NCBI GenBank assembly: GCA_009746045.1
Contig: RPFO01000436.1
Span: forward strand, 2,289,453 to 2,353,452
From: Mesostigma viride
Taxonomy: Eukaryota; Streptophyta; Mesostigmatophyceae; Mesostigmatales; Mesostigmataceae
DNA: 64,000 bases
Direction: 5' to 3'
A program made the position numbers and the translations under genes. Shown here in pieces: positions 21,151 through 54,900 of the stretch. Under the pieces are notes generated by a model that did not search any database, was not told where the DNA came from, and worked only from the letters and a program-made list of their open reading frames with translations. Positions within the stretch are counted from its first letter, which is position 1; each line of letters opens with the position of its first letter.

Positions 21151-21720
21151 TGCCAAAGGCATGCCACAGCTGCACTCTGACACGCTAAACGGACACGCTA
21201 ACGATCCGGCAATCTGTGGGTGCAATAAGACCCATGTGAGCATGGCATAACAAGGAGCGTGGGCAAGTACTAAGTTTTCCTTCATGCCAGAGGCACGCAT
21301 GCCACGTACAGCAGCAATCGGACACGATAGACGATCCGGCAAGTTCTGTGGGTGCTATAAGACCCGTGCATGTGAGCATATCATAACAAGCCCCGCCTGA
21401 GCATGGGCAAGTAAGCTGATCATAGCCAGGACGTAGCATGGCTGTACAAGGGCTAAGCTAAGGCTATGGCTGGTTCCCCCTTCAGTTAGCTGGGCATAGC
21501 GTGATACATCATGAGGGTGCAGGTGCCCTGGTGCACCTAGAGCAAGGGTCGTTTACATTCCTACCCTTGCAGGAAGTAGCTTAGAATGTATGATAGGCCA
21601 TATGCCCCTTCTCTGGGCTATGTGCTACATATACTCCCAACGGAGTTATGTTCCTAATATTAATGGCTGGTTATGTAGCGTGCCCCCCAGCAACCCCAGG
21701 TTAGGGAAAATACAGCAGTA
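21151..21720 (-). repeat. Retroelement 3' untranslated sequence (minus copies)
   Basis: Blocks such as GATCCGGCAA(A/T)CTGTGGG, CAATAAGACCCATGTGAGC and CATAGC(A/C)(A/C)GGACGTAGCATGG recur here in minus orientation, twice in a row (about 21,200-21,250 and 21,330-21,445). They correspond to the plus-strand 3' segments following ORF1 at 61,850-62,020 and 63,180-63,310. Confidence 0.6.
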
Positions 21721-22230
21721 GTGTATCAAGGAGACAACCAGCGCAGGCCAGAAATCGGGAGAATCCGGACCATGGTAGCTCGAGCCTGCCGTTATCTTGT
21801 CCGCGTGTTCGAGTCGTTCAGGATGATGAATATGAATGGTGATGGAAATGTGTATCCGTGTGCATTGAAATTATGGCTGGCTTACGTGTAGAGCGACTAG
21901 CTAGATGACCTAGACGGTGGGGCCGGAAACAGCATGCTTGATCAGGGCGTGTGTTTCGAGCCTAGCATGGCCGGGAGTGTCTAGTGGTGAGCACCATTGC
22001 TGCGATCGCTCTCCCACCATTTACGAGGAAATACCCGCAAATGGAAAACCACTGAAAAGGTAGCTAGTCAGTCATCACGTTAGCCATGCCATGATTCCAA
22101 ACGTCCAAGAACTGCACACGGTGTAAAGGCAAAAAGCCGGAGGACATCACTTTCAAATGTGCGGCGGGAACCAAAAGCCCGCGGATGCCAGAAAACATCG
22201 TGTTGCTGCAGCGACGCGACGATGTGGACA
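21721..22230. repeat. Duplicated ~510-bp segment, copy 1
   Basis: Nearly identical to 22,921-23,430, beginning at GGAGACAACCAGCGCAGG and ending in GCGACGCGACGATGTG. Differences are a few substitutions and small indels. No coding sequence was recognised. It starts with the same dispersed block that occurs alone at 17,525 and 63,563, so that block may be one end of a mobile unit. Confidence 0.85.
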
Positions 22231-22499
22231 ACGAATCCAGTGCCAAGCTCGGAACGGCCGCAAAGGAGATCTGGCAGGCTGGTGTATATTAGTTAGTCAG
22301 GCTTAGCTTAGCATGTGGCCCACGCCTCCGCGTGTGCGCCTATGATGGGACTCCCCACGGCCGGATGATAGCTTAGCATTGCCAATGCAGAGAGCTTCTC
22401 TCTGCTCAAGACGCCATGCCCTAGATATTGTTTAGCCATGATGATCTTCCCCCCTATGTACGTCCGCACCTGAGCTGCTGGAACTATACATCAGTAGTG

Positions 22500-22752
22500 G
22501 TATGCCTTAGGCATGAAGGAGACTGGGGGTCTCTGCCCTTTCTCCTGTAGACTGTAGTGCACACACAGGGATTAAAAGCACTTCAGTGCTCCGTGACTCC
22601 CCAACGGGAGCACGTGTTTAATTAATTAATTAATTAATTAAACACGTGCTCCCGTTGGGGAGTCACGGAGCACTGAAGTGCTTTTAATCCCTGTGTGTGC
22701 ACTACAGGAGAAAGGGCAGAGACCCCCAGTCTCCTTCATGCCAAAGGCATGC
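22500..22752. repeat. Near-perfect 250-bp palindrome of two retroelement tails
   Basis: Arms of about 110-120 bp mirror each other around an (AATT)n centre at 22,617-22,643. The only notable difference is a 7-bp extra stretch in the left arm near 22,550. Each arm is the 3' tail block of the ORF1-type retroelement (CCCGTTGGGGAGTCACGGAG outward to TCTCCTTCATGCC). The structure is two tails fused end to end. Confidence 0.85.
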
Positions 22753-22920
22753 CACAGCTGCAATCGGGCGCGGCTAGCTAAAAGGACAGGCAGTAACGAT
22801 CCGGCAAACTGTGGGTGCAATAAGACCCATGTAAGCGGGGCATAACAAGTATAGCGTGGGCAAGTAATCTGACCATAGCACGGGCGTAGCATGGCTGTGC
22901 TAGGACTAGGCTAAGGCTAT

Positions 22921-23430
22921 CAAGGAGACAACCAGCGCAGGCGCGCCAGAAATCGGGAGAATCCGGACCATGGTAGCTCGAGCCTGCCGTTATCTTTTCC
23001 GCGTTTTCGAGTCGTTCAGGATGATGAAGATGAATGGTGATGGAAATGTGTATCCTTGTGCATTGAAATTATGGCTGGCTTACGTGTAGAGCGACTAGCT
23101 AGATGACCTAGACGGTGGCCCGGGCCGGAAACAGCATGCTTGATCAGGGCGTGTGTTTCGAGCCTAACTGGCCGGGAGTGTCTAGTGGTGAGCACCATTG
23201 CTGCGATCGCTCTCCCACCATTTACGAGGAAATACCCGCAAATGGAAAACCACTAAAAAGGTCTAGCTAGTCAGTCATCACGTTAGCCATGCCATGATTC
23301 CAAACGTCCAAGAACTGCACACGGTGCAAAGGCAAAAAGCCGGAGGACAGCACTTTCAAATGTGCGGCGGGAACCAAAAGCCCGCGGATGCCAGAAAACA
23401 TCGTGTTGCGGCAGCGACGCGACGATGTGC
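22921..23430. repeat. Duplicated ~510-bp segment, copy 2
   Basis: Second copy of the segment at 21,721-22,230, with a 4-bp insertion in the CAGCGCAGGC start and a few other changes. It lies directly after a minus-strand retroelement tail, in the same relation as copy 1. Confidence 0.85.
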
Positions 23431-23640
23431 ACAACTATGGCTGGTTGTGTACCGTGCGTTGGCGGCACGTGACTAGGTATGTTGGCACAGCTAGGCGAAC
23501 ATTCTAGGCATGGCTGCCTTAGCGGCAGTGACTCCAATGGTTACAATTGCTAGGGCTATTGCTATTCTAGCCCGCTGGGGGCGTCCACATCTTCGAGCAC
23601 GAGTTTAATTAATTAATTAATTAACTTATTAATTACATAG
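23431..23640 (-). repeat. Retroelement 3' untranslated segment and AATT tail
   Basis: The blocks GTGTACCGTGCGTTGGCGGC, ACATTCTAGGCATGGCTGCC and GGGCTATTCTAGCCCGC(A/T)GG occur in minus orientation relative to the 3' UTR after ORF1 at 61,695-61,850. A TTAATTAATTAATTAATTAA run lies at 23,605-23,625. Confidence 0.65.
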
Positions 23641-23694
23641 TGGTGCAGGTGCACTTTGTGCACTGAGAGCAGGTGTAGCTTACACTCTACCCTT

Positions 23695-23780
23695 GCAGGA
23701 AGTAGCCCAGCATGTAGCCATATGCCCCTTCTCTGGGGCATGCCCCTTCTCTGGCGGGCATGCCCCTTCTCTGAGGCCGG
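23695..23780. repeat. Four copies of a CATGCCCCTTCTCTGG unit
   Basis: Short tandem repeat of about 17-24 bp (ATGCCCCTTCTCTGGGGC and variants). The same unit occurs singly near 21,600, 24,345, 53,885 (reversed) and 63,690, always beside a 'GTGCTACAT...CTCCCAACGG' block, so it marks another dispersed family. Confidence 0.6.
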
Positions 23781-24430
23781 TATGCCTCGTATTCATATTA
23801 GGCAGATTACGAGATTAGGCAGCGTAGGATAGCATTTGTACATAGGACATCTTGCTAGCTCGCACCAGCCAGGTCGACACCGCCCTTGGTCTTGCCGGCC
23901 CCCAGCGGCTCGGCCAACCAGGGCGGCATATCTTGACCTGGCCTGGCCCCAAGGGCATTCCGTTCCCAGGAAGCTAGCTAGGTAAACGGCCTGCCATGAA
24001 CTACATCCAGATGCTGCTGGCCGACCTAGTGGTCCCAGCTCAGTTTGAACACCGCATCCACCCCCTCTCCCGGCCTTCTTTGGACTGCCATGCAGAACAA
24101 GAAGAGGGGGCAGAAGATTGTCCAGGCTCACACGCCAGCCCCTGTGGGCAAGCCACCCCCCCCCAAGAGGAAGGGGCGTTTTGCTGAGTAGTGTAGTTAG
24201 GATTTTCTAGACTAGCTAGATAGCTTAGAGTTAGGTATAGTTGGATTACGCGGCTTCTTCCACCTCCACCCATCCAGCAAGGAATATGTGCTACATGATC
24301 TCCCAACGGACACATGTTATTATTTAATTTTAATTTTAATTTTAATGCCCCTGCTCAGGGATATGTGCTACATGTACTCCCAACGGCCGGAGATATGTTC
24401 CAATTTAATTTAATTTATAATATATAATGT
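23781..24430. other. Repeat-derived intergenic stretch
   Basis: Frames on both strands are open but match nothing recognised. Two copies of GATATGTGCTACATG(A/T)(A/T)CTCCCAACGG with TTTAATTTTAATT runs (24,285-24,420) indicate further decayed tails. Confidence 0.35.
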
Positions 24431-24715
24431 ACCGTGCGTTAGCGGTGCATGCACGTGACTAGGTATGGTGGCACGGCTAGGCAAACATTCTAGGCATGCA
24501 TGGCTGCCATGGCGGCAGTGACTACCAATGATTACAAGCTAGGGCTATTCTAGCCCGCAGGGGGCCGGCGTCCACATCTTGTGGTTGATCACCAGGTCCC
24601 CGCCCCTCCAGTACACCTTGGGCTTCTGGGGGTCCTGCTTGTGGCGGAGGTATTCAGGCCACAGGTCGCGTCGCTGCTGCTGCTGAGCGGGGGTGCATCC
24701 CATCGCATGCATTAA
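24431..24715 (-). pseudogene. ORF1-type retroelement C-terminus with 3' UTR
   Basis: On the minus strand, 24,555-24,690 encodes TPAQQQQRRDLWPEYLRHKQ and then a PKVYWRGGDLVINHK stretch, almost identical to the plus-strand copies at 61,400-61,695 and 62,365-63,014. The 3' UTR follows to 24,431. The 5' side is truncated directly at an (AATT)n run (24,713-24,729), the tail of another copy. Confidence 0.75.
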
Positions 24716-24805
24716 TTAATTAATTAATAGACACGTGACTGCGTCACGTGAGCATAAGTCCTCAGTGGGAGGGGAACATGGGATGGAATGGATGGTATAA
24801 GCTAT

Positions 24806-25381
24806 CTAGGTCCTAGTTACAGGGGTGTGGGCACCGCGGCCCGAATCGCTATGAATGCCATACTTGGTCACACGCGGAGCCCCCACAGGCTTGGGGGTGG
24901 TCTCCTTCATCACTACTTGCCATCTATCCTTGCGCACCATCTGCCTCCATATTACAGACAAACCAGGAGGCTGCCCGGGGGTGAGCCCGTCACGTCTAGT
25001 GTAGCACATGTCCATGCCGAGTCTATCACGAAAAGTCCACGGGTGGCGGCCCTGCCGCGCGCGGCCGGGGGCACGCCAGGTGAGGACATAGCGCCCAGGC
25101 TGGGCGGGCTTGGTGCCAGCTAGTCTATCTGATGTATCTACCTGATCTGTGCGGGCCAGGTGCCCGGCTAGGCCCAGGCGCCTGTGCCTAATAATGTGGG
25201 AAACATAGGGCAAATCAGCGTACAAATCCTCATTACTAATGTGCAAACCAAAGGGGATGTTAAGGGCCTTGCGCAGCATCTTGGTGACGGCGCCGTCGAG
25301 TCGTTGCTCCAGCTCCTGCATCAGTGTCCACGTCTCGGCGCCGTAGGTCAGGATCGTCAGAATGACGACCTTGAAGAGATC
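24806..25381 (-). pseudogene. LINE reverse-transcriptase ORF2 C-terminal region
   Basis: The minus strand reads YGAETWTLMQELEQRLDGAV, then MLRKALNIPF, LYADLPYVS and HRRLGLAGHLART, in the order typical of the region just after the reverse-transcriptase core of L1-type LINEs, where 'YGAETWTL..LDGxYTRMLR...LYGDLP..RRLRFAGH' is common. The 3' part (KDRWQVVM) matches the usual D-x-W-R ending. It is truncated at both sides, with no catalytic YxDD block in the window. It is the only ORF2-like remnant seen among many ORF1 copies. Confidence 0.75.
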
Positions 25382-26958
25382 GCATGCATGCCTTGTGTAT
25401 TCGAATGCGTTGGCATATTATCCTGTAGCCATCCTAGCGCCGCGTGACACAATCAACGTGATTATCAATTATTATCTAGCCATGGCCAACGTACTGTGGC
25501 CATATAAGCTTGCGCATCAGCCTATACGTACCTTGACCGCACCTCACCTTAATTTTTATGGCATCCACTTTGTACATGTTGCATCCCAAATTAATTCATC
25601 CCACGTACTAATCGAGGACGCATGCTCACGTGACGCAGTACCTACGTGCGTGAGATCATGATTCGATCACATCTGGTTGTCTCCTTGACATAGATCGGCC
25701 CACAAAACAACCTCATGCGTGCAGAAAATGGAGTTCCATGTCTGTACGATGTTCAATATTTTTCTTGACAAAAGTTTTTGTATGCATGGTGATGCTGATT
25801 GCCCCGAACGGGGCGCATAAATTAGTATTGCATTTTGATACCATCTACGAATCATGCAGATTCTACACTGCTCCATAGCCACATACCACTACAAGTTGTA
25901 ATCTATACCAACATGGGCTATTTATCTCCACCACGCCATGTCCTCCCCATGTGAGGAATTTGCACTAGGTACTGCAAGGCCAACATCTGCAAGTAACCAT
26001 GGCAACTTCTGCTCCGAGACCACACTACCTTGGACCCTAGTTGTGCAAGCAACCAGTTACGGCCTTTGCGGAGCACTGCAGACAGAAATGCCCCATCAGT
26101 AAGAGATAGCATGCATACTAGAGAATTGTGGCCGTCACCTAGCTGTTATTAAAATCCGCCCAGGCCCTTCTATATAGCCTCTTGCCTGGTTATTCTTCCA
26201 GGCACGCCCTTGCAGCCACAATACTCGAATTGCCAATGTGGCCTGCTATACAGCCTCGATTATGACTTGCATCCCTCAAGGTTCTTTGTGGCTCCAAGGT
26301 TGCCGAGTCAAAGTAGCCAGGTACCAACAAATTTTCGGGGCTAAGTCAAACCACACAATTCCGTGCTTGTCCATGATCCCACACCCCAAGGGAGGGAGAG
26401 AACACGAGGGAGGGGTCTCTCAGATGCGCGTCCACGCACGTCCATGCTCATGCTCATGCTCATGCTCATGCCCATGCTCATGTTCATGCATGCAGTCTTT
26501 TGTTGCACTCTTTCTCAGTCCAGCCAGGCTGTCAGCTGGCCTTGCTCCACAAGTCAGGCGCGCCAGAGGACGAGGAATGCCCCCCAAACACAAACTCGAG
26601 TTTTGTGGGGGCCATGGCATGGTGAGGAACCACTGGCCAATGCCTCCATGAGCTTGAGTAATGCCGATGGCCGGCTGCCATCCCAAACTGGCTTCGCAAG
26701 ACCGCCATTTCCCCCAAAAATTAGAGCACCTCGTTGCTTGGCATATATGGCGTGATAGCTTCATGGAGGCATGGGTGGTCACACGTGCCATGCGCGCATG
26801 CCTTCAGCCACGCAGAGCCAGCATGTGTCACATTCCAAGACCCAGGCTGCATGGCATCGCAGACGTCTTTTTCCCCATCAGGGTATGGAATCAACGAAGG
26901 CCCTTATCCAATCCGCAGGGCCCTTGTCCTGTCAGAATGGATCACGACCTGCCACTCC
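25382..26958. other. Intergenic flank downstream of STT3
   Basis: No gene was recognised. A (CATGCT)n run sits at about 26,441-26,495. Open frames between 26,360 and 26,800 have no recognised domain. The part next to 26,958 should contain the STT3 3' UTR. Confidence 0.4.
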
Positions 26959-49927
<22,969 letters not shown>

Positions 49928-50723
49928 GGTGGTCCAGCCCGATGGTAACGGCGGAGTATCCCCCCTAGCTAGAAAACTTGCGCACTGCTCGGCACTGTTT
50001 TAACAGTCGGCCATGGCTAGAATTCGACCAGGGACGCCATATGGAAACGCGCGCATATTTGCTGAACTCGGCCGTCTGGCACGGTCGCTTCGCGTCCCGG
50101 GCCCAGGTCTCGGGAGTTGCGCACGCCAGCAGTTAACCTTATTTATACAGCCTTGCTTGTGAACGTCGCTTCCGTCGTGTCGACCGGACGGCTCGGCCAG
50201 TTATCTCTAGTATCTAGTGTCTTTACTGCTAGGGAGCTTTTGGCATAGTAGTAAGAACCGTATTCTGACTCGCTAAAAATGGTACAGATCTTGGAACAAC
50301 GTCAGCTTTCCGCCACACCCGTGAGGGTAGCAGAATCAACGTCGTGTGACAACTAATAAGCGAAACCCCCGCGCAGAACACGTGCGAGGCAACTATGGTT
50401 GAGGCGACGTGACAGACTATTGACGGATTAGGCGAGGCCGAGTTTAGTCGGACGGCAATGCTCACAAACCTTTCTCAAAGGGCTTACCGTGATTATCCGA
50501 AAAGGCATCGCTAACAGAAACACAGTATTTCAAGTGTTAGGGCGCCATGGGGACGTGCTCGGGCGGCGAGCGGTTAGTACGTGCTGAGTTGGTTACCGTG
50601 TCAGCACAGTAATAGCACTTTCTGAGGATCCAGCCACCGCTGTATAGCGCGGGGAATAGGCTGGGTATAAAGCTGCACCTTCTGATGTTTAAAGCCTGCA
50701 CGCTATCTGGATATGGATAATAA
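49928..50723. promoter_or_regulatory. Divergent promoter region STT3 / EamA
   Basis: The STT3 start codon (49,927, minus) and the EamA open frame (50,724, plus) face away from each other across about 0.8 kb. TTTATACAG/CTGTATAAATAAG at about 50,140-50,150 contains a TATAAAT stretch on the minus strand, about 220 bp before the STT3 start, a possible TATA box. No other motif is proposed. Confidence 0.4.
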
Positions 50724-53708
50724 TTGGTCGTGGGAGCTGGAGCTGGGTTGAGGCTGGATGGCACTACGTTTGACACGGACTCTATGGAAGGCACGCATTT
50801 TTCCATGTTGACAACGCGCTCCCTTTCTAGTGGATTGCATACTTCTGTGGTCTCCTCAGTCCCGTCGAGCATAGGGAATGTTCCCCCTTTCCCCCGTCCG
50901 GAGCATCGGGCGAAGCGGATAAAGCCATCCGTCGTCTGTGCAGTACGGGGTGTTGCCTATTCTGCGAAGTTGAGCCCGGCGGGCACGACTCCATTCCTGG
51001 GCCCGCTGTCCTTACGCCATCCAGCGTCTCGCATGGTGGCACTGGGCCCATACTGGAGGTGGCGTCGTGGGAGCATGTCCCAGGGGGTGGAACCGGACGA
51101 GATGTCTCCGCCTGTCCAACCCCAGCCGCCGGGGACTAACCGGCTCGCCCACGGGTTGATGCTCCTGTCACAAATCGTGTTCAGCGTGGGGTACCTGACG
51201 TCGTCGAGCGTGCTGAAGGACAACCCGGACCCGCTCTCGTTCGCCCTGCTGCGCGAGTTCCTGTCCACCGTCGCAATGCTGGCGCTGGCGGTCTCGTTTG
51301 AGGGGCCGCAACGGATGCAGTCATCGGCCGACCTGCTCAGCTTCGTCATCCTGGTACGGACGCCAGATCCGCATTCCCTCGTGCTTTCGTGCCACCTATA
51401 CTTATTTGGCTGCATTCCCACTTAATGCTCGCCTACTAGTCTCATATGGTTGTGTGGCCTGCGCTGGTTGCTCATTGGTATTACGGTCACTATACTAAAG
51501 AAGTGTCAAGCCTGCGCTGGTTGTCTCATTGGCATTATGGTCACTATACTATAGTAGTGTCAAGTCTGCGCTGGTTGCTCATTGGTATTACGGTCACTAT
51601 ACTATAGTAGTGTCAAGCCTGCACTGTTGTCTCATCGGTGTATGCACGACATGGCCGAAGGCGGCAGCGGTCCTGTCATTATATACATGTACATTTCGGG
51701 TCTGCGCTGGTTGTCTCCTTGATGTACCTGCACACAGGCGGTGGGTGCGTGTCCTCGAAAACAGGCGACGGCAACTGCAGTAGAGCAATGTGTCACCTCA
51801 GTACCCCATTCCCTCGTGGTTTGTGACTATGGCGTCTGTACCTATGGTGTCTGTTCCTATGGCATCTGTACCTATGGTGTTTGGACCTGTCGCTCGCTGC
51901 CATTAGCTAAGCGCTCGCTGCCATAAGTAGCCATGCGCACAACCGCCCACGCACGCTGTGCTGGCGTACGCACATGCCTGTGCTTGCTATTTCTCGCTAC
52001 TTCTCGCCATGTACTGGTATCCCTCACCGCCTCATTCACCGCTGCACACATGGTAACTGTTGTGAATGCAAGACAACAAAGACTTTGCATGAGCACGCCA
52101 CCAGACGTGCGTCATCCCTAGCGGCATGCCCCCGTTCCATTACCCCCAAGCTGACAGTGCAAGGGCTCGTGTCCCAAAAGGGGGGAGTAGGAAGGGGAAA
52201 TGGAGAATACAAGGATGTCCCAGCGGTCGGCCCCCCGAATGGTAACCATCCATTGTTCACTAAATTGCCCTGTGGCTACGGTTCAAACAAGAGCTTGTCA
52301 CGTGCTTTTAATCACGGATTTACGGCACTAAACAAGAATCAAGTTTCTGCCACACGCAACCCCATGCACATACCCCCCCACACCCCCCCACACCCTATAC
52401 CCCCCGATTGGTCAGGGTGCGCTCTCGTTTGGTGTCGTCGCCGGCTTTACCATCGCCCTCTCCCTCGTGCCCGACTTCAACTGCGCGATCGCGCAGCCTC
52501 TCATCCCCGTCGCCGCGTTACTTCTGGAGGCCGCCACGGGGATGCGCGCGCTCACCCTGCGGTCCTCCCTGGGCGTGGCCCTGGCCGTGGCGGGGGCGAT
52601 GGCCGTGACGGCGGCGGCAGCCACCGCGCCGGGTGTCGGGACCGCGGCTGTCGCTGGGGGTGGGGCCGAGTCGACATCGCTCGTCGCAGAGGGCGCAGCA
52701 AAGGCCTTCTTTGGGAACTCGCTGCTCGGGCTGGAGGTGCTGTGCTATGCGGGGCTCATGGTCTATTTAAAGGTGTCGGGGATATCCAGGCGGTACGGCT
52801 CGATAACGACGACGGCGTACTATTACGCGTTCGGGTCGGTCATGTGCCTCGTGTTGACACTTGGCAGCCACGGGTGGGACCCCTCGCGCGTGCTGGCGTC
52901 TCTCGCCGTGTATAACAGCCCGCTCGCGTGGGCGGTGATCGGGTACGCGGTGCTGTTCGTGACCGTGTTCACGTACGTCAGCATAACGTACGCAAATCAG
53001 CGGCTGTCAGCGACCACGGTGTCGGTGTACACGACGCTGCAGCCGATTCTGGTTGCATTATTCACACTCATATGGTGAGTTGCCACTTTGTTGCAAGTAC
53101 TACTATGTCTTAGAAGGCGTATTAGGAGCAAATAGTGTGTTCGACGCTGTAGCCGATTCTGGTGGCGCTGTTCACTCCATATGGTGAATTCCTAGTGGGT
53201 GTTCACAGCGAGATGCAAGGTAAAAGTAGAAGTAGCGCGGGTGGGTGTTTCCAGATATTATTGTCTTTGCATCAGTTATTGCAAGTACAAATGCTGTCGA
53301 CATAGCTCCGTTCTATGCTTCCTTGGAGCTGCATGATGCATGGCAATAAATCGATGAATCATGCAGAGCGTGTTAGTTGACTTTTTCTTGTGGCCTGTCA
53401 TGTGCCTCGTCCCATGTGCCATGAACCCGCGCATGGAACCAACGTACAGGTATGGCCAGGGTGCAATCGGCCCCCTGGAGCTCACCTCTTCGGTGCTCAT
53501 CATCGCGGGACTGCTGCTATCCGTCACAGCGGGGGACGCCCGCCCTGGGGCCCCATTGCCTGGCGGGGCGTTGGGCATCGCGGCACCTGAGGCGCCAGCA
53601 TTAGCGCTGGAAAAGCCAGCGGAGCAACGGGGGTTGCTGCTGCCGCGCGGCACGGGGGAGGGTGGCGAGGATGATATCAGCGATGATGAAAATGAGGATC
53701 AATATTGA
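50724..53708 (+). CDS. EamA/DMT-family transporter, plastid-type leader, 3 exons
   Basis: Exons 50724-51353, 52416-53074 and 53450-53708 join exactly in phase to 515 residues with GT-AG introns. About ten membrane segments are visible in two halves, as in drug/metabolite transporters: SQIVFSVGYL, FALLREFLSTVAMLAL, a segment spliced across exon 1/2 (SFVIL then GALSFGVVAGF), QPLIPVAALLL, SLGVALAVAGAMAV, then GLEVLCYAGLMVYL, the TAYYYAFGSVMCLVL segment, WAVIGYAVLFVTVF, TTLQPILVALFTLIW and SSVLIIAGLLLSV. QPLIPV and TLQPILVALF are the paired half-repeat motifs of this family. The leader (MLTTRSLSSGL to about PSVVCAV) is Ser/Thr/Arg-rich, like a plastid transit peptide, so Met at 50,784 or 50,805 is a more likely start than 50,724. 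The acidic tail GGEDDISDDENEDQY is typical of a soluble C-terminus. The substrate is unknown. Confidence 0.88.
51455..51725. repeat. 52-55-bp array in EamA intron 1, shared family
   Basis: Four units with GCCTGCGCTGGTTG, then CTCATTGG and ACGGTCACTATACTATAGTAG, and a fifth GTCTGCGCTGGTTGTCTCCT at 51,700. It is the same family, in reverse orientation on the plus strand, as the 52-bp array at 3,079-3,575 in the methyltransferase gene. In both genes the transcript-sense strand reads GCCTGCGCTGGTTG. Confidence 0.85.
51825..51885. repeat. 15-bp array in EamA intron 1
   Basis: Four copies of CTATGGYGTCTGTAC-like units (one TTC variant). A loose GCTCGCTGCCAT(T/A)AG pair follows. Confidence 0.85.
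53135..53195. repeat. Copy of the exon 2 donor edge (EamA)
   Basis: TCGACGCTGTAGCCGATTCT then GGTGGCGCTGTTCACTCCAT and ATGGTGAATT copies the true exon 2 end ACGACGCTGCAGCCGATTCT (53,032-53,051) then GGTTGCATTATTCACACTCA and TATGGTGAGT. The copy lies 110 bp further on in intron 2, with a stop codon (TAG) replacing CAG and a weaker GTGAAT donor. Confidence 0.85.
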
Positions 53709-53719
53709 TGAGGAGGAAT

Positions 53720-53800
53720 GGCAAAGTAACGATTCTGGCAAGGGGGTGCAAAAGGAGCGATCCTGGCAAGGGGGTGCAAAAGGAGGGCATCCTGGAGGTG
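53720..53800. repeat. Tandem CTGGCAAGGGGGTGCAAAAG pair
   Basis: Two copies of a 27-bp unit immediately downstream of the EamA stop codon, in the presumed 3' UTR. Confidence 0.7.
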
Positions 53801-54250
53801 AACTAGTTATAGCAATTGGTAATACTACATAAGTTAAATTAAATTAATTGGAACATATCTTAGTTGGGAGTACATGCAGCACATATCCCTGAGAAGGAGC
53901 ATGTATGGCTTTTAATATATTCTGGGCTACTTCCTGCAAGGGTAGGGTGTAAACTACACCTGCTCTGGGTGCACAAAGTGCACCTGCACCACCATGATGT
54001 ATTATACCTAAAAGGCCTGGCATGGGGTGGAAGATTGCTATGGCTAGGCCATGGCTAGGGCATGGCGTCTCAGCAGAGAGCAACTCCCTGCATGGGCATG
54101 CAAAGCGTGACTAAATAATGCTATGCATCATCTGGTGTGGAGCCCATCATAGGCACACATGTACATGCTAAATTTAATGCTTATTCATCATCTGGTGTGG
54201 AGCCCATAATGGGCGTACATGTACAAGGCCGCGTTGGCTAGGCCTTAGTA
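53801..54250. repeat. Decayed retroelement tail sequences
   Basis: Contains GGAACATATCTTAGTTGGGA with AATTAATT (53,835-53,870), GGGCTACTTCCTGCAAGGGT, and two copies of ATCATCTGGTGTGGAGCCCA. The first two blocks recur in other orientations near 21,560-21,660 and 23,690-23,700. No gene is seen. Confidence 0.5.
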
Positions 54251-54269
54251 TTCTACACTACTACTGCTA

Positions 54270-54900
54270 TAGTACGTCCCCTAAGCTGGGGTGCATGGCT
54301 GAGGGTGCTGGGGCAGCGGGGGTCGCTTGCCAGGGCTTGTGGCCGACGTAGATGACCGCCCCCTTCCAGTACACCGGCTTCCCCGCCGCTGTCTGTCGGA
54401 GCTGGAGGTAGGTCGGCCATGCATAGCTCCCGTCGCCGTTGTTGCTGCACCGGGGTCAAGTCGTCGTCCAAGGTGAAGTGAGTCCTCTCGAGCCGAGCTT
54501 GCGGCGTCTGAGGAACGAAATCTTGTCGATCTGCCGGGTTCTCAAAGATGAGCAGCAGTGGAGGCGGTCCCGCCTTACCCCACGAGCGGGGAAGGCGGTG
54601 GGCCTCCAGCTTGATATCTCACCAATGAGGCCCATGCGGCCAAGGATTTCGTTCTCAAACGCCTGTGCAAGCTTCACGGAGTTCTCAGCTTCCACCAGGT
54701 CGAAGTTCTTGACGATGACGTTAAGGCTGCGCTTGTCGAGCTCCGCCTCCTCGCGGAGGTCGAGCGTTTGTACGTGGATCGAGCGTTTGTACGTGTGCCG
54801 GGATGGTGGAGGCGGTGGAGGTGGTGTGGTGCTAGGCAAGCCCGGGAGTGTGGTATTAGGCAAGCCCGGGAGGGACCTGGGCGACCACCAGTGCTCGACT
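54270..54900 (-). pseudogene. ORF1-type retroelement copy (RRM-like and C-terminal blocks)
   Basis: The minus frame contains LREEAELDKRSLNVIVKNFD followed by AQAFENEILGRMGLIGE, the middle (RNA-binding, RRM-like) part of an L1-type ORF1 protein, then AFPARG. Further downstream, in another frame, comes TLDDDLTPVQQQRRREL. Frames are broken between blocks. The same blocks are found at 59,940-60,540 and 62,365-63,014. Confidence 0.65.
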
